Positions 9,588 through 18,150 of a stretch of 32,898 nucleotides of DNA are shown piece by piece. The notes beneath the pieces are model-generated. The model had not been told where the DNA came from, made no database searches, and saw only the letters and a list, made by a program, of their open reading frames with translations. The first letter of the stretch is position 1. Each line of letters opens with the position of its first letter. The translations under genes and the position numbers were made by a program. Source of the stretch: Proteiniphilum sp. UBA1403 (lineage in GTDB: Bacteria > Bacteroidota > Bacteroidia > Bacteroidales > Dysgonomonadaceae); contig DBQD01000016.1 in the NCBI GenBank assembly GCA_002305715.1, positions 3,175 to 36,072 of the forward strand, given 5' to 3'.

Positions 9588-11468
9588 ATGAAAACAACAC
9601 TACTTTTACTTACACTCAGCCTCACCCTATTTAGCGGTAAGGCACAAACCTCTACACAACAGGAAGGGAGTCGATTTCCCCAAAAGGAGAGAACAGTCCG
9701 TATTATGAGTTACAACATCCGCCATGGATGGGGTTTGGACAATAAAATAGATATCGACCGGATTGGAAAGCTAATCAACGACGTACAACCTGAGGTAATC
9801 GGCCTGCAGGAGGTGGACAGCGTGGTCAACCGAAGTGGAAACATCGACATCTTGCAACTGCTCTCGGAGCAAACCGGTATGCATGCTACCTTCGGATACT
9901 CCATCCTGCACGATGGAGGGAAATATGGCAATGGGGTACTTTCGCGGGAAAAGCCACTCGCTGTGCATAAGATCTCCCTGCCCGGAGCAAGTGAAGCACG
10001 TTCGGCACTTGTTGTGGAGTTGAGCAAATATGTGGTAATCAACACCCATCTATCCCTTAAAGAAGAGGAGCGGGTTGAATCTGCAAAGATTATCTCAGAA
10101 TGGGCAAAGAGGTATGACAAGCCGGTTTTCCTGCTAGGAGACCTGAACGCCACTCCAGAATCTGAACCAATTAAGATATTGGAGAAAGAGTGGCAGATAC
10201 TCTCCAATACCAAACAGTTTACTATTCCTGCACCCAACCCAAATAAAACAATTGATTATGTACTGGGATATGTGGCAAATGGACAGACCTATGGGAAGCA
10301 CTACGCACATGTAATTGATGAGAAAGTGGCATCCGATCACCTCCCCTTGTTTGTGGATATACGACTCAAAACGGACCCGTCGAAGGTGATGCGCACCATC
10401 CCCTATCTACAAAACCCGGGTAAAGATGAAATGACTGTGATGTGGCTCACCAATGTGCCGACTCGCAGCTGGGTGGAATATGGCACAGACCCGAATAACA
10501 TGACTGTAGCCCGTACCATGCTCGAAGGGGTGATGGTCGCAAACAACAAAATCCATCGTATTCACCTTAAGAACCTAAAGCCCGGCACGAAATATTATTA
10601 CCGGGTTGGCTCCCAGGAAATCACGCGATATTCAAGCTACTACAAAGAGTTCGGCGATACCGTACGCTCCGAAATTAAATCATTCACTACATGGAGTGAT
10701 CAACAACGTGACTTCAGGGTTCTGGTATACAACGATATCCATAGCAATATGCGAATGTTTGAGAAACTGCACGATTATGTGGATGACAAACCCTACGATC
10801 TGGTAATCTTTAATGGAGACTGCTTTGATGATGTTGAAGTGGAAAGCAATATCATGAACAGACTCCTAACCTACATGCCGAGTATAAAAAGCGACGAAGT
10901 TCCATCCATCTTTATCCGTGGCAATCACGAGACGAGAGGAGAATATTCGCTGTTTCTATGGGATTACCTGGGAAGAATGGGTGGCCGTTCGTACAGTGCT
11001 TTCTCATTAGGGGACACCCGCTTTGTGCTACTCGACTGCGGTGAGGATAAACCAGACGATCATATTGAATATTCTAACATGAACGATTTCACCCAACACC
11101 GGATTGATCAGGCCGAATTCCTGAAGGTAGAGTTGAAGTCGAACGCATATCGAAAAGCAAAAAAACGCATTCTTATACACCATATACCCATATATGGGGT
11201 GAGACCTGGTAGCTACACACCCTGTGCTGATCTATGGATACCGGTATTGGATAAAGCAAAAGAAAAATTTAATATCTCTCTCAACGGCCATACTCATCGC
11301 TTTCGGGTCATAGAAAAGAATGAGTTCAACAATCCTTTCCCTGTCATCGTAGGGGGAGGAAACAGAGAACCGGGCGGTACAGTAATGGTACTCGAGAAGA
11401 AGGGAGATAAACTCACCCTCCAGGTGATCAATACTGAAGGAGAGACACTACTAGAAAAACAACTTTAA
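9588..11468 (+). CDS. Secreted fusion of EEP phosphodiesterase and purple-acid-phosphatase-like domains
   Basis: 626 residues with a signal peptide (1-20, ending GKAQ). The first domain (about 36-260) is an endonuclease/exonuclease/phosphatase fold with Glu75 in LQEVD, NTH at 152-154, GDLNATP at 184-190 and the terminal SDH at 249-251, all catalytic signatures. A fibronectin-like domain as in purple acid phosphatases follows (about 268-368). The third domain (about 375-600) is a calcineurin-like phosphoesterase with NDIH (382-385), NGD (409-411), GNHE (445-448), a HH pair (531-532) and GHTH (567-570). Both active sites look complete. It probably removes phosphate groups in two steps (diester, then monoester) in the periplasm. 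The substrate is not evident; EEP relatives include sphingomyelinases and inositol phosphatases. It is convergent with the minus-strand CYTH gene. Confidence 0.92.
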   Translation: MKTTLLLLTLSLTLFSGKAQTSTQQEGSRFPQKERTVRIMSYNIRHGWGLDNKIDIDRIGKLINDVQPEVIGLQEVDSVVNRSGNIDILQLLSEQTGMHATFGYSILHDGGKYGNGVLSREKPLAVHKISLPGASEARSALVVELSKYVVINTHLSLKEEERVESAKIISEWAKRYDKPVFLLGDLNATPESEPIKILEKEWQILSNTKQFTIPAPNPNKTIDYVLGYVANGQTYGKHYAHVIDEKVASDHLPLFVDIRLKTDPSKVMRTIPYLQNPGKDEMTVMWLTNVPTRSWVEYGTDPNNMTVARTMLEGVMVANNKIHRIHLKNLKPGTKYYYRVGSQEITRYSSYYKEFGDTVRSEIKSFTTWSDQQRDFRVLVYNDIHSNMRMFEKLHDYVDDKPYDLVIFNGDCFDDVEVESNIMNRLLTYMPSIKSDEVPSIFIRGNHETRGEYSLFLWDYLGRMGGRSYSAFSLGDTRFVLLDCGEDKPDDHIEYSNMNDFTQHRIDQAEFLKVELKSNAYRKAKKRILIHHIPIYGVRPGSYTPCADLWIPVLDKAKEKFNISLNGHTHRFRVIEKNEFNNPFPVIVGGGNREPGGTVMVLEKKGDKLTLQVINTEGETLLEKQL

Positions 11469-11490
11469 ATCAGGAATATAGGTGGTTGAA

Positions 11491-11964
11491 TTAAGTCCAA
11501 GTTGTGTAGGGTTGCCGCTTTAGCATGGAGTTATAGTAACGAACATCACCGGTCACTTCCTCTCCAACCCATTCTGGCTTATCAAACTGGTCCAACTCAT
11601 CCGACAACTCGACCTCAGCAACGACCAATCCTTGATTATCACCATAAAACTCATCCACTTCGAACGTAAACGCTCCAACGTTCACTTCGAAGCGGGTTTT
11701 GTGTATGACACCAGGTTCGCATATCCGGAGCAACTCTTCCGCTTCTGATACCAGAATTTCTTTTTCCCATTCGTAACGCAATGTTCCGGTATCGTTGCTT
11801 TTCCCTTTAATGGTGATGTACCCCTTATTGCCTTTGATTCGAACTCTAACTGAACGTTCAGGGGCAGAAGAGAGGTACCCCTGAATGATCTGTGTCTGTT
11901 TGACCGACTCCTTTTTGTAGGCGTCGGAGGTGACTAAAAATTTTCGCTCAATTTCCAGTGCCAT
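11491..11964 (-). CDS. CYTH-domain triphosphate tunnel metalloenzyme
   Basis: 157-residue single-domain CYTH protein, the usual length for short bacterial members that hydrolyse inorganic triphosphate or other triphosphates with a divalent metal. The diagnostic ExExK motif is present at the N-terminus as EIERK (Glu4, Glu6, Lys8), and charged strand signatures follow: RVRIK, GYITIKGK, RYEWEKEI, KTRFEV, FEVDEFYGDNQGLVVAEVEL. No signal peptide, so cytoplasmic. It is transcribed alone against its neighbours, and there is no reason to tie it to the glycan genes. Which triphosphate it uses cannot be decided from sequence. Confidence 0.93.
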   Translation of the reverse strand: MALEIERKFLVTSDAYKKESVKQTQIIQGYLSSAPERSVRVRIKGNKGYITIKGKSNDTGTLRYEWEKEILVSEAEELLRICEPGVIHKTRFEVNVGAFTFEVDEFYGDNQGLVVAEVELSDELDQFDKPEWVGEEVTGDVRYYNSMLKRQPYTTWT

Positions 11965-12026
11965 AATCTTTTTACTTACTTTTTTCTTGCAATTAAGTGT
12001 TCATCGCAAAACAAAACTTCAAGGAA

Positions 12027-12034
12027 CAAATGTA
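12027..12034 (-). promoter_or_regulatory. Candidate -7 box for the CYTH gene
   Basis: On the minus strand this reads TACATTTG, an exact match to TAnnTTTG. It places transcription start near 12020, about 55 nt before the CYTH ATG. No clear TTTG is seen at -33. Confidence 0.45.
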
Positions 12035-12159
12035 CGTATTTTTTTGAACCACTTTTAAATCTAATTACGCAAGTATGCGAAGCAACCTGCGTTTGTTTCT
12101 TAAAAAGCCTGCGTTTACATGAACAAAAGGTGAATGTGGCCAATATTCAATTTATTTTG

Positions 12160-12167
12160 TACTTTTG
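12160..12167 (+). promoter_or_regulatory. Candidate -7 box (TACTTTTG) for the GH2 gene
   Basis: TACTTTTG matches TAnnTTTG and lies 27 nt before the ATG at 12195. Because the in-frame TTG at 12165 falls inside this box, it supports translation from 12195. The -33 match is poor. Confidence 0.45.
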
Positions 12168-12194
12168 ATTAGTCTGCGAAAAGTGTTTACCCTT

Positions 12195-14801
12195 ATGAAA
12201 AAAACATGTTTTATAATATTTATTCTTTTGTGCAATTGGCATTTCATACTCCCACAGGAGAAGGAAATAAAACTCAATAACGGCTGGAAAGCAAAGCGAG
12301 CGACCGAATTGACAGAAGATGGGTGCCTGATCTCTCTTCCCAATTATGAAAGCATCGGTTGGATGGATGCAGTGGTTCCGGGTACAGTCCAAACAACCTT
12401 GTTGCAAAATGGATTGATACCCGACATGTTCTTTGGAATGAACAACGAGAGAATACCTGATATTTACAACGTGGGAGCCTCTTTCTATACATTCTGGTTT
12501 CGCAATACATTCGACTTACCTGCTTTGAAAAAGGACCAGCAAGTTTGGTTAAAATTAAGGGGTGTAAATTACTCTTCCAATGTTTTCCTGAATGGAAAAC
12601 GGGTTAATAACGACATGCATTCGAGTATGTTTTTGCGTCAAAAATACCGAATCACTCCTTTTCTGAATGGCTTCAAGACTAATCACCTGGCTGTGATTGT
12701 ATATCCCCCCAATCCTGTAGGGGAAGACAACGGTGGACAGGGAGGTGATGGCATGATTGCCCGATCGGTCACACAACAGTTTGCAGCCGGCTGGGACTGG
12801 ATCTGTGCCATTCGCGATCGCAACACAGGTATCTGGGACGAAGTTTCCATTGAAATAACCGGACCTGTCGATGTACGCGATCCATTTGTTAAGACGAAAG
12901 TTCCCGGCGTTCGCTTCCCTGATCAAGACCAAGCTCCAGCCTATATCTCCATTTCAGCCGATTTGGTGAATGCTTCAGAAATTGATCAATCTGGTAAGCT
13001 CATTGCTACCGTAGGTGACTGTGAAAGCAGTATCCTTCTAACTATTAAAGCCGGGGAGACATTGAATGTGACGTTGCCGGAAATTGAAATGAATAATCCT
13101 AAACTTTGGTGGCCAAACGGCATTGGAGAGCCTCACCTCTACCAATTACAACTCCGTTTTGTGCAAGGTGAGTATCTTTCTGACAGCGAGACGGTAAACG
13201 TTGGAATTCGGGAGACAGGCTCCTATTTTGACGAGGTGAGCGGAGGACGGGTATTTCTGGTGAATGGACAAAAGATTTTCATTAAGGGTGGCAACTGGAT
13301 CGCCTCTGATGCGCTACTTCGCCTTTCGCCTGAACGCTACGATGCAGAAGTACGCATGCATGCGGAGATGAACATGAACATGATTCGTGTGTGGGGAGGT
13401 TCCATGACCGAACGACCGGAGTTCTACAACGCTTGTGATAAATATGGATTGCTGGTGTGGCAAGATCTATGGATCTCAGGAGATGGAAACGGACGATGGG
13501 AGGATCCAAAGAAAAAAGAGTCTCGTGAACGACGACGAGCCTATCCCGATAATCACTCCCTCTTCTTAAAATCGGCCATTGATCAGATTAAAATGCTTCG
13601 CAATCACCCCAGTCTTTATCTTTGGTGTGGTGGTAATGAGTTTACCCCACCAAAAGATATCAACATTGAACTGGTGGAAAGAATTATGCCAAAGTATGAC
13701 GGAACTCGTTACTATCTCGAAGAATCAGTCTCAGACAGCCTCCTCCGTAACACCATTGGTGGACTTGGCGATGGCCCATATGGTATTCAGGATCCAATAC
13801 GCTTCTTTGTGACACCCTCCTACCCTTTTAATCCGGAGATTGGTTCTATCGGTATGCCCAATGTGGAATCCATGCGCAGAATAATGGATGAAAAAGATCT
13901 TACACCCCCTGTGAAGGACCGCCCCAACACCGTTTGGACGTACCACAAATACATCGGTTATGGCACTACAATTGATCGTTTTGGAGTCATTGAGGGAATC
14001 GACGACTTTTGCAAAAAGGCACAGATTGTGAACTACGAGCAATACCGTGCACTGCAAGAGGGTTTCAATGCGGGCATGTGGAGCCATTATACCGGCATGC
14101 TGGTATGGAAGAATCAAAATCCGTGGACTGCCTTGCGAGGCCAACTCTACGATCCATTTCTGGATCAAACGGGTGGTTTTTATGGTTTCAGACACGGAGC
14201 AAAACCTATTCATGTGCAGTTGAATTTGAACGACTCATGCTTGATGGTAATCAACCAAACAACGTTGAAAAAAGAGAGCCTAATTGTTGAAGCAACGCTG
14301 TTTAGTCTCCATGGACTAAACCTTGGTAAGGTTCGCTATAATGTGGAGGTTGAAGCCAATAGTAAAGTCATTGCCGGCAGTCTCTTCACAGACAGTAAAC
14401 CGGATGGTTTTTATTTTGTACGCTTACAGCTAAAAGATCATCAGAACATGATTATTGATGAGAACATGTACTGGCTAACAAACCAAGAAACAGACTGGCA
14501 AAGGTTAAAACAATTGAAACCGGTCAAGCCTCAACTGAAAACAAGAAAAGAGAGCAATGGAAGGATTATTGCAACAGTTAGCAACCCCACCGATGAGACC
14601 GCCTTTTTTATCCGGATCAAAGTAAACAACAAGGATAACGGTCTGGCTCTTCCTGTTTTTTTTGAGGATAACTATGTAACACTCTTTCCAGGAGAGAAAA
14701 AGGAGTTGTGGATCGATCTCTCACAACTTCCTCAACACATCGATTTCAATGATCTTGTTTTTGAAGCAGAAGCGTTTAATAATACCACCAAACAAATATA
14801 A
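12195..14801 (+). CDS. GH2 beta-glycosidase (beta-mannosidase / exo-glucosaminidase-like)
   Basis: Exported family-2 glycoside hydrolase of 868 residues with an N-terminal signal sequence. An N-terminal jelly-roll sugar-binding domain (about 25-220, with VPGTVQTTLLQNGLIPD and the family's GWDW), an immunoglobulin-like domain (about 225-340) and the catalytic barrel (about 345-650) can be followed. The barrel contains KGGNWIASDALL and RVWGGS. The probable acid/base is Glu482 in WCGGNEF, and Glu548 in FNPEIGSIGMP is the likely nucleophile. The pattern fits the beta-mannosidase and exo-beta-D-glucosaminidase branch of GH2 rather than beta-galactosidase; the exact sugar is not settled. The start at ATG 12195 gives a clean signal peptide (MKKTCFIIFILL). 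A phosphoesterase follows 46 nt later on the same strand, probably in one transcript. Confidence 0.92.
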   Translation: MKKTCFIIFILLCNWHFILPQEKEIKLNNGWKAKRATELTEDGCLISLPNYESIGWMDAVVPGTVQTTLLQNGLIPDMFFGMNNERIPDIYNVGASFYTFWFRNTFDLPALKKDQQVWLKLRGVNYSSNVFLNGKRVNNDMHSSMFLRQKYRITPFLNGFKTNHLAVIVYPPNPVGEDNGGQGGDGMIARSVTQQFAAGWDWICAIRDRNTGIWDEVSIEITGPVDVRDPFVKTKVPGVRFPDQDQAPAYISISADLVNASEIDQSGKLIATVGDCESSILLTIKAGETLNVTLPEIEMNNPKLWWPNGIGEPHLYQLQLRFVQGEYLSDSETVNVGIRETGSYFDEVSGGRVFLVNGQKIFIKGGNWIASDALLRLSPERYDAEVRMHAEMNMNMIRVWGGSMTERPEFYNACDKYGLLVWQDLWISGDGNGRWEDPKKKESRERRRAYPDNHSLFLKSAIDQIKMLRNHPSLYLWCGGNEFTPPKDINIELVERIMPKYDGTRYYLEESVSDSLLRNTIGGLGDGPYGIQDPIRFFVTPSYPFNPEIGSIGMPNVESMRRIMDEKDLTPPVKDRPNTVWTYHKYIGYGTTIDRFGVIEGIDDFCKKAQIVNYEQYRALQEGFNAGMWSHYTGMLVWKNQNPWTALRGQLYDPFLDQTGGFYGFRHGAKPIHVQLNLNDSCLMVINQTTLKKESLIVEATLFSLHGLNLGKVRYNVEVEANSKVIAGSLFTDSKPDGFYFVRLQLKDHQNMIIDENMYWLTNQETDWQRLKQLKPVKPQLKTRKESNGRIIATVSNPTDETAFFIRIKVNNKDNGLALPVFFEDNYVTLFPGEKKELWIDLSQLPQHIDFNDLVFEAEAFNNTTKQI

Positions 14802-14847
14802 ATAAAACACTATCGGTTTGCATTCAATCATATAATATACACTCAAA

Positions 14848-15831
14848 ATGAAGAATAAAAGATGGATAATTGTCGCTCTGTTCACCTTGATGGGATGCGG
14901 AGTATATGCACAAAAACTTAGTTTCAACGAAGAGGGGACTTTCAAGATTGTACAATTTACCGATGTTCACTATAAGCATGGGAACCCGAAATCGGACACC
15001 GCTCTATTGTTGATTAACAGGGTGTTGGATGCTGAGAAACCCAACATGGTTGTCTTCACTGGTGATATTGTGACAGGCATACCGGTAAAAGAGGGTTGGG
15101 ATGCCATCACCAAACTGGTCATCGATCGCAATATACCTTTCGCCGTGACACTGGGAAATCACGACCATGAACAGGGTGTGACAAGGGAAGAGATTGCCCA
15201 CTTTGTCACTACATACCCTTTAAATTTGAACACACCTGCTGTTCCCGGTGTATCGGGAGTTATGAACGACCAAATCCCGATATACAGCCATAAAGATAGG
15301 CTAAATCCGGCTGCCCTGGTATATTGTTTCGACTCGGGTGCCTACTCAAGCATCGACGGGGTAAAAGGGTATGGTTGGATTACTACCGATCAGATTAACT
15401 GGTACAAAACTCAAAGTCTTCGAATGACCGTGCAGAACAATTTCAAACCTCTGCCCGCTTTGGCTTACTTCCACATCCCCCTCCCGGAATATCGCATTGC
15501 ATTTAACGACGAGAAAAACAAACGGGTGGGTGTACGGTTGGAAAATGAATGTCCTCCGGAACTCAACTCCGGCATGTTCCTTGCTATGCGAGAAATGAGG
15601 GACGTGATGGGTATATTTGTCGGTCATGATCATGTGAACGATTATCTTGTGAGTTATCATGACATTGCCCTGACCTATGGGTGTTTCAGCGGTTGGAAAA
15701 CAACCTATACCCCGCAAATGAACGGGGCACGTGTGGTAGTCCTCACAGAAGGTAAGCGCCAATTCGACACTTGGCTGCATATGCTCGATGGAACCATCCG
15801 CTATAACGTAACATTTCCCACCTTGGAATAA
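14848..15831 (+). CDS. Secreted calcineurin-like metallophosphoesterase
   Basis: 327-residue exported phosphoesterase; the signal sequence ends near residue 21 (GCGVYAQ, with a possible lipobox Cys at 17). All metal-binding motifs are present in order: TDVH (38-41), TGD (71-73), GNHDHE (103-108), FH (208-209) and GHDHVND (259-265). The organisation resembles the Dcr2/YkuE-like group of phosphohydrolases. It lies 46 nt downstream of the GH2 gene and is the second exported phosphoesterase within 6 kb, which hints that the substrate handled by this region carries phosphate. No substrate can be named. Confidence 0.93.
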   Translation: MKNKRWIIVALFTLMGCGVYAQKLSFNEEGTFKIVQFTDVHYKHGNPKSDTALLLINRVLDAEKPNMVVFTGDIVTGIPVKEGWDAITKLVIDRNIPFAVTLGNHDHEQGVTREEIAHFVTTYPLNLNTPAVPGVSGVMNDQIPIYSHKDRLNPAALVYCFDSGAYSSIDGVKGYGWITTDQINWYKTQSLRMTVQNNFKPLPALAYFHIPLPEYRIAFNDEKNKRVGVRLENECPPELNSGMFLAMREMRDVMGIFVGHDHVNDYLVSYHDIALTYGCFSGWKTTYTPQMNGARVVVLTEGKRQFDTWLHMLDGTIRYNVTFPTLE

Positions 15832-15849
15832 ACCAAAATGGGAAATGTG

Positions 15850-15867
15850 ATAGCAATGTCATGCTAT
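15850..15867. terminator. Small stem-loop between convergent genes
   Basis: ATAGCA (15850-15855) and TGCTAT (15862-15867) form a 6-bp stem with a 6-base loop in the 55-nt gap between two convergent genes. There is no T run on either side, so a terminator role is only suggested by position. Confidence 0.3.
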
Positions 15868-15886
15868 AGGGTGCGATCAAACGCGA

Positions 15887-17668
15887 CTAATTTAATAGCG
15901 CTTTGGCTGCGTTGAGCCTCTCCTGCCAGTCGGGTGTAGGCTTCAGGGTTTCAAAGAAAGAGATTGCCTCCTCCAACTCCTGTAACTTTACCTGCGACTC
16001 GGGTGTGTCGTTTTCCCTATATTCCTTTCGTAATATGCGAATTTTTTCAGCATCCTGAATTCCTTCAACAAGGCGCTCAAAACGGATAGAGCTTCGAGCA
16101 TCGGGATAGACCATATAAGTATCACCTGCAGGCCATGTTCTGAAACGGGAATCGGTCAATGGATTCTCAACCCATGAGTTATAGGACCAGCGAAGCATGC
16201 CATCGAGATCTGTTGCAACCGTGTGCCAAGCAGCATATACGGCTTCGGCAGGGGAGGAGAACGTAAACATATTGGCAAAGGGATCGGAACAACACACATA
16301 CCAGGTGGTGTTCAACCCTTTAGATCTGCGTGCAGCAATATCTTCCCGGTCTACTTTACTGCGAGCTCCCACACTGATATCTTTAATTGCCGGATATTCT
16401 TTATAGCTCTTGTGGTTGTCGGCAAGTGATATTCCCAACTCCGGTGCAACTGTTGCCAGCACTTTCATGGCAGCTTGCATATCCTGTGGTGCACGCTCAT
16501 CCATAGCGATGTTGGTTATTTCCAGCCATCCTTTTTGTTTGAGGTGACGCGTGAAATCCTGTAAGAATATACTCCAAATCTCGGCATACTCATCCGACTG
16601 AGCCTTAAGTTCCAACGTAACCAATTCCTTTTTCTCCATATCGTTATAATGGAGTTTGTTGTTCCAGGTGAGTAACGAGTAGCAATTGATCATCTTATCG
16701 ATGCCTAGGTCCATCATAAATTCTACCCATCGGTCGAATACTGTATAATCGAAACTCCAACTCTGATCAATGTTTTTGGTCCATATAATCATATCGGAAT
16801 ACGCATCAAAGCATTGATTATTCCATGGATCTATGTTCAAGGTTGTTGTAATAACTTTTTGACCAGCATTGGCCAGCATCTTCATAAGTGGCTTCATTTT
16901 CTCAAAATGTGCATCGCTCCATAATTCCAGATTATGCACTCTCGCCACGGCAGAAGGATGTTGCCACAGATCAAGGTGATAACCCCATTCCGACGGTTCA
17001 GGCAATAACCTGTCCACGATTTCAATTTCAATTTCAAAGTCTTCTGCGAATACGCGTTCTGCATAGAGTTTCAACTTCCCTTTGTATGTCCCGGCTGCTG
17101 CATCAGAAGGAATCTTAAATGTAAGCCAGACAGGTCTTGCTGTCTTGGGTTCAATTGTAAAGTTATCCAGGTTGTCAAGCATATCGGCTGAAAGTGACGC
17201 AGCAAAATCTTCCGGTTTCCTATGTCCACAACCCGAAGCAAATTCATCTGTCATCACATAACGAACAAATCTTGCTTGTGCTACTGTTGCTGGTAACAAG
17301 GTGTTCGCTGATTTGAATTCATCAAATTCCAATTCAACCTGTTTTATCTCATCTGTTGACCATAATAGCAACTGAGCCGACAGTTTTTCTCCTTTCCATC
17401 CGGTCAACTTTATTTTTTTCTTGATTACAACCTCCGGAGCTACTGATCTGGGAACCCTTTCATCTATCGTGATAAAGGAAGCTTGTAATCCAGAAGGTAC
17501 GTTGGACCAATCCGATAGGGTGTCTATAGATGGATCGGCCATCTCTTCGAATGTGATAAATTCTTTTTTAGGCCTCTTCTCTTCACATGAAGTTACCCCA
17601 ATGGTGGTGGTTATACCCATAACAAGATATAATGCTATCTGAAAAGATAATAGATTAAATTTTTTCAT
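15887..17668 (-). CDS. GH123-like glycoside hydrolase lipoprotein (DUF4091)
   Basis: 593-residue lipoprotein with signal peptide and lipobox near GVTSC. The N-terminal half (about 60-220) is beta-rich, the GH123 N-terminal-domain type; the rest is a barrel ending in the DUF4091 region (LRWSYNSW, then DARSSIRFERLVEGIQDAE). The Asp-Glu pair at 390-391 (AMDERAP) matches the neighbouring catalytic acids of GH123 beta-N-acetylgalactosaminidases, which use substrate-assisted catalysis. GH123 members are known to act on glycosphingolipid glycans, but DUF4091 proteins are diverse and this one may cut another sugar. The ATG at 17668 is preferred over 17686, because a -7 box at 17692-17699 would put the transcript start at about the upstream ATG. 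Confidence 0.88.
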   Translation of the reverse strand: MKKFNLLSFQIALYLVMGITTTIGVTSCEEKRPKKEFITFEEMADPSIDTLSDWSNVPSGLQASFITIDERVPRSVAPEVVIKKKIKLTGWKGEKLSAQLLLWSTDEIKQVELEFDEFKSANTLLPATVAQARFVRYVMTDEFASGCGHRKPEDFAASLSADMLDNLDNFTIEPKTARPVWLTFKIPSDAAAGTYKGKLKLYAERVFAEDFEIEIEIVDRLLPEPSEWGYHLDLWQHPSAVARVHNLELWSDAHFEKMKPLMKMLANAGQKVITTTLNIDPWNNQCFDAYSDMIIWTKNIDQSWSFDYTVFDRWVEFMMDLGIDKMINCYSLLTWNNKLHYNDMEKKELVTLELKAQSDEYAEIWSIFLQDFTRHLKQKGWLEITNIAMDERAPQDMQAAMKVLATVAPELGISLADNHKSYKEYPAIKDISVGARSKVDREDIAARRSKGLNTTWYVCCSDPFANMFTFSSPAEAVYAAWHTVATDLDGMLRWSYNSWVENPLTDSRFRTWPAGDTYMVYPDARSSIRFERLVEGIQDAEKIRILRKEYRENDTPESQVKLQELEEAISFFETLKPTPDWQERLNAAKALLN

Positions 17669-17691
17669 AGAAACAGATTTTAACATGATTA

Positions 17692-17699
17692 CAAATATA
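17692..17699 (-). promoter_or_regulatory. Candidate -7 box for the GH123-like gene
   Basis: The minus strand reads TATATTTG, an exact TAnnTTTG match, about 24 nt before the ATG at 17668. The nearest TTTG (plus-strand CAAA at 17724-17727) lies about 24 nt further upstream, a little far for a -33 element, and is part of an inverted repeat. Confidence 0.5.
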
Positions 17700-17722
17700 A
17701 TATATATAGAACAGAATAATTC

Positions 17723-17762
17723 TCAAATCGAACACATTTCTGCTATTTGGGTTTCGATTTGA
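17723..17762. repeat. 10-bp perfect inverted repeat upstream of the GH123-like gene
   Basis: TCAAATCGAA (17723-17732) and TTCGATTTGA (17753-17762) are exact inverse complements whose centres are 30 bp apart. The near arm overlaps where the -33 element of the minus-strand promoter would sit. It could be a paired operator for a dimeric regulator or a hairpin. It lies in the 328-nt gap between the two divergent transcription units; the remaining sequence (17763-17918) is very AT-rich with nothing else recognised. Confidence 0.5.
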
Positions 17763-17918
17763 AATATCTGAAGTGATATATAAATATTATCTATTATCCA
17801 TAAATAGCATTTGGTTTATATGTTTATTTTCAGTATATTAGTGGTGTAATTAATAGTTTTATTTGGAATATTTATACCAAAAAACAGATCAAATAACAAG
17901 TAATAATAAGTAATTAAT

Positions 17919-17950
17919 TTTGAAAAAAGAAAAAGATTACTTTATCTTTG
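17919..17950 (+). promoter_or_regulatory. Bacteroidetes promoter for the sulfur-leader operon
   Basis: TTTG at 17919-17922 and TATCTTTG at 17943-17950 match the -33 and -7 elements of Bacteroidetes primary-sigma promoters, separated by 20 nt, within the usual range. Transcription should start near 17955-17957, giving a leader of about 60 nt before the small Cys/Met-rich ORF. This is the best promoter match in the window. Confidence 0.75.
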
Positions 17951-18014
17951 CTTTCGAAACAAAAGCTAAATTCTTTTAAAGAATAGAATAATTTTGAAAA
18001 CATTTATTCAAGAT

Positions 18015-18107
18015 ATGACAGACAGACAAATTGCATCTACAATGATGTGTTGTTGTTACATGGGCATGTGTATGTTCATAAAGCGCTGTCGTATCGGTAA
18101 TAGATAA
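18015..18107 (+). CDS. Cys/Met-rich leader peptide, candidate sulfur-sensing attenuator
   Basis: 30-codon ORF whose core reads MMCCCYMGMCMFIKRC. Five Cys codons, all TGT, lie at 18048, 18051, 18054, 18069 and 18087, and six of the other residues are Met, so over a third of the peptide contains sulfur. It sits alone between a good promoter and a strong intrinsic terminator, the layout of an amino-acid attenuator leader. The final codons contain GTATCGGT (18091-18098), which can pair with the terminator's 5' arm. No signal peptide or known domain. The peptide itself is probably unimportant; translation speed through the Cys/Met codons would be the signal. An alternative is that the nascent peptide binds a metal such as copper and stalls the ribosome. 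The sulfur-poor proteins downstream favour the amino-acid explanation. Confidence 0.72.
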   Translation: MTDRQIASTMMCCCYMGMCMFIKRCRIGNR

Positions 18108-18150
18108 AAAACTCATATTGGGTATAATATATAGAAAACTCCACCGATAC
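18091..18150 (+). promoter_or_regulatory. Predicted antiterminator pairing
   Basis: GTATCGGT (18091-18098), inside the last codons of the leader ORF, is exactly complementary to ACCGATAC (18143-18150), which covers the upper 5' arm of the terminator. The two structures cannot coexist. An inner 5-bp AU hairpin (18115-18119 with 18126-18130) would bring the two segments closer. A ribosome at the stop codon (18105) should cover 18091-18098 and let the terminator form; one halted at the Cys codons 18048-18056 or 18069 should leave it free. The helix is only 8 bp, so it must act kinetically. Confidence 0.6.

Noticed and set aside
18015..18107. Cys/Met-rich ORF as a small copper-binding protein or metallothionein
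   Set aside because: It is followed by an antiterminator-terminator arrangement and sulfur-poor genes, which fit an attenuator better; metal sensing is kept only as an alternative.
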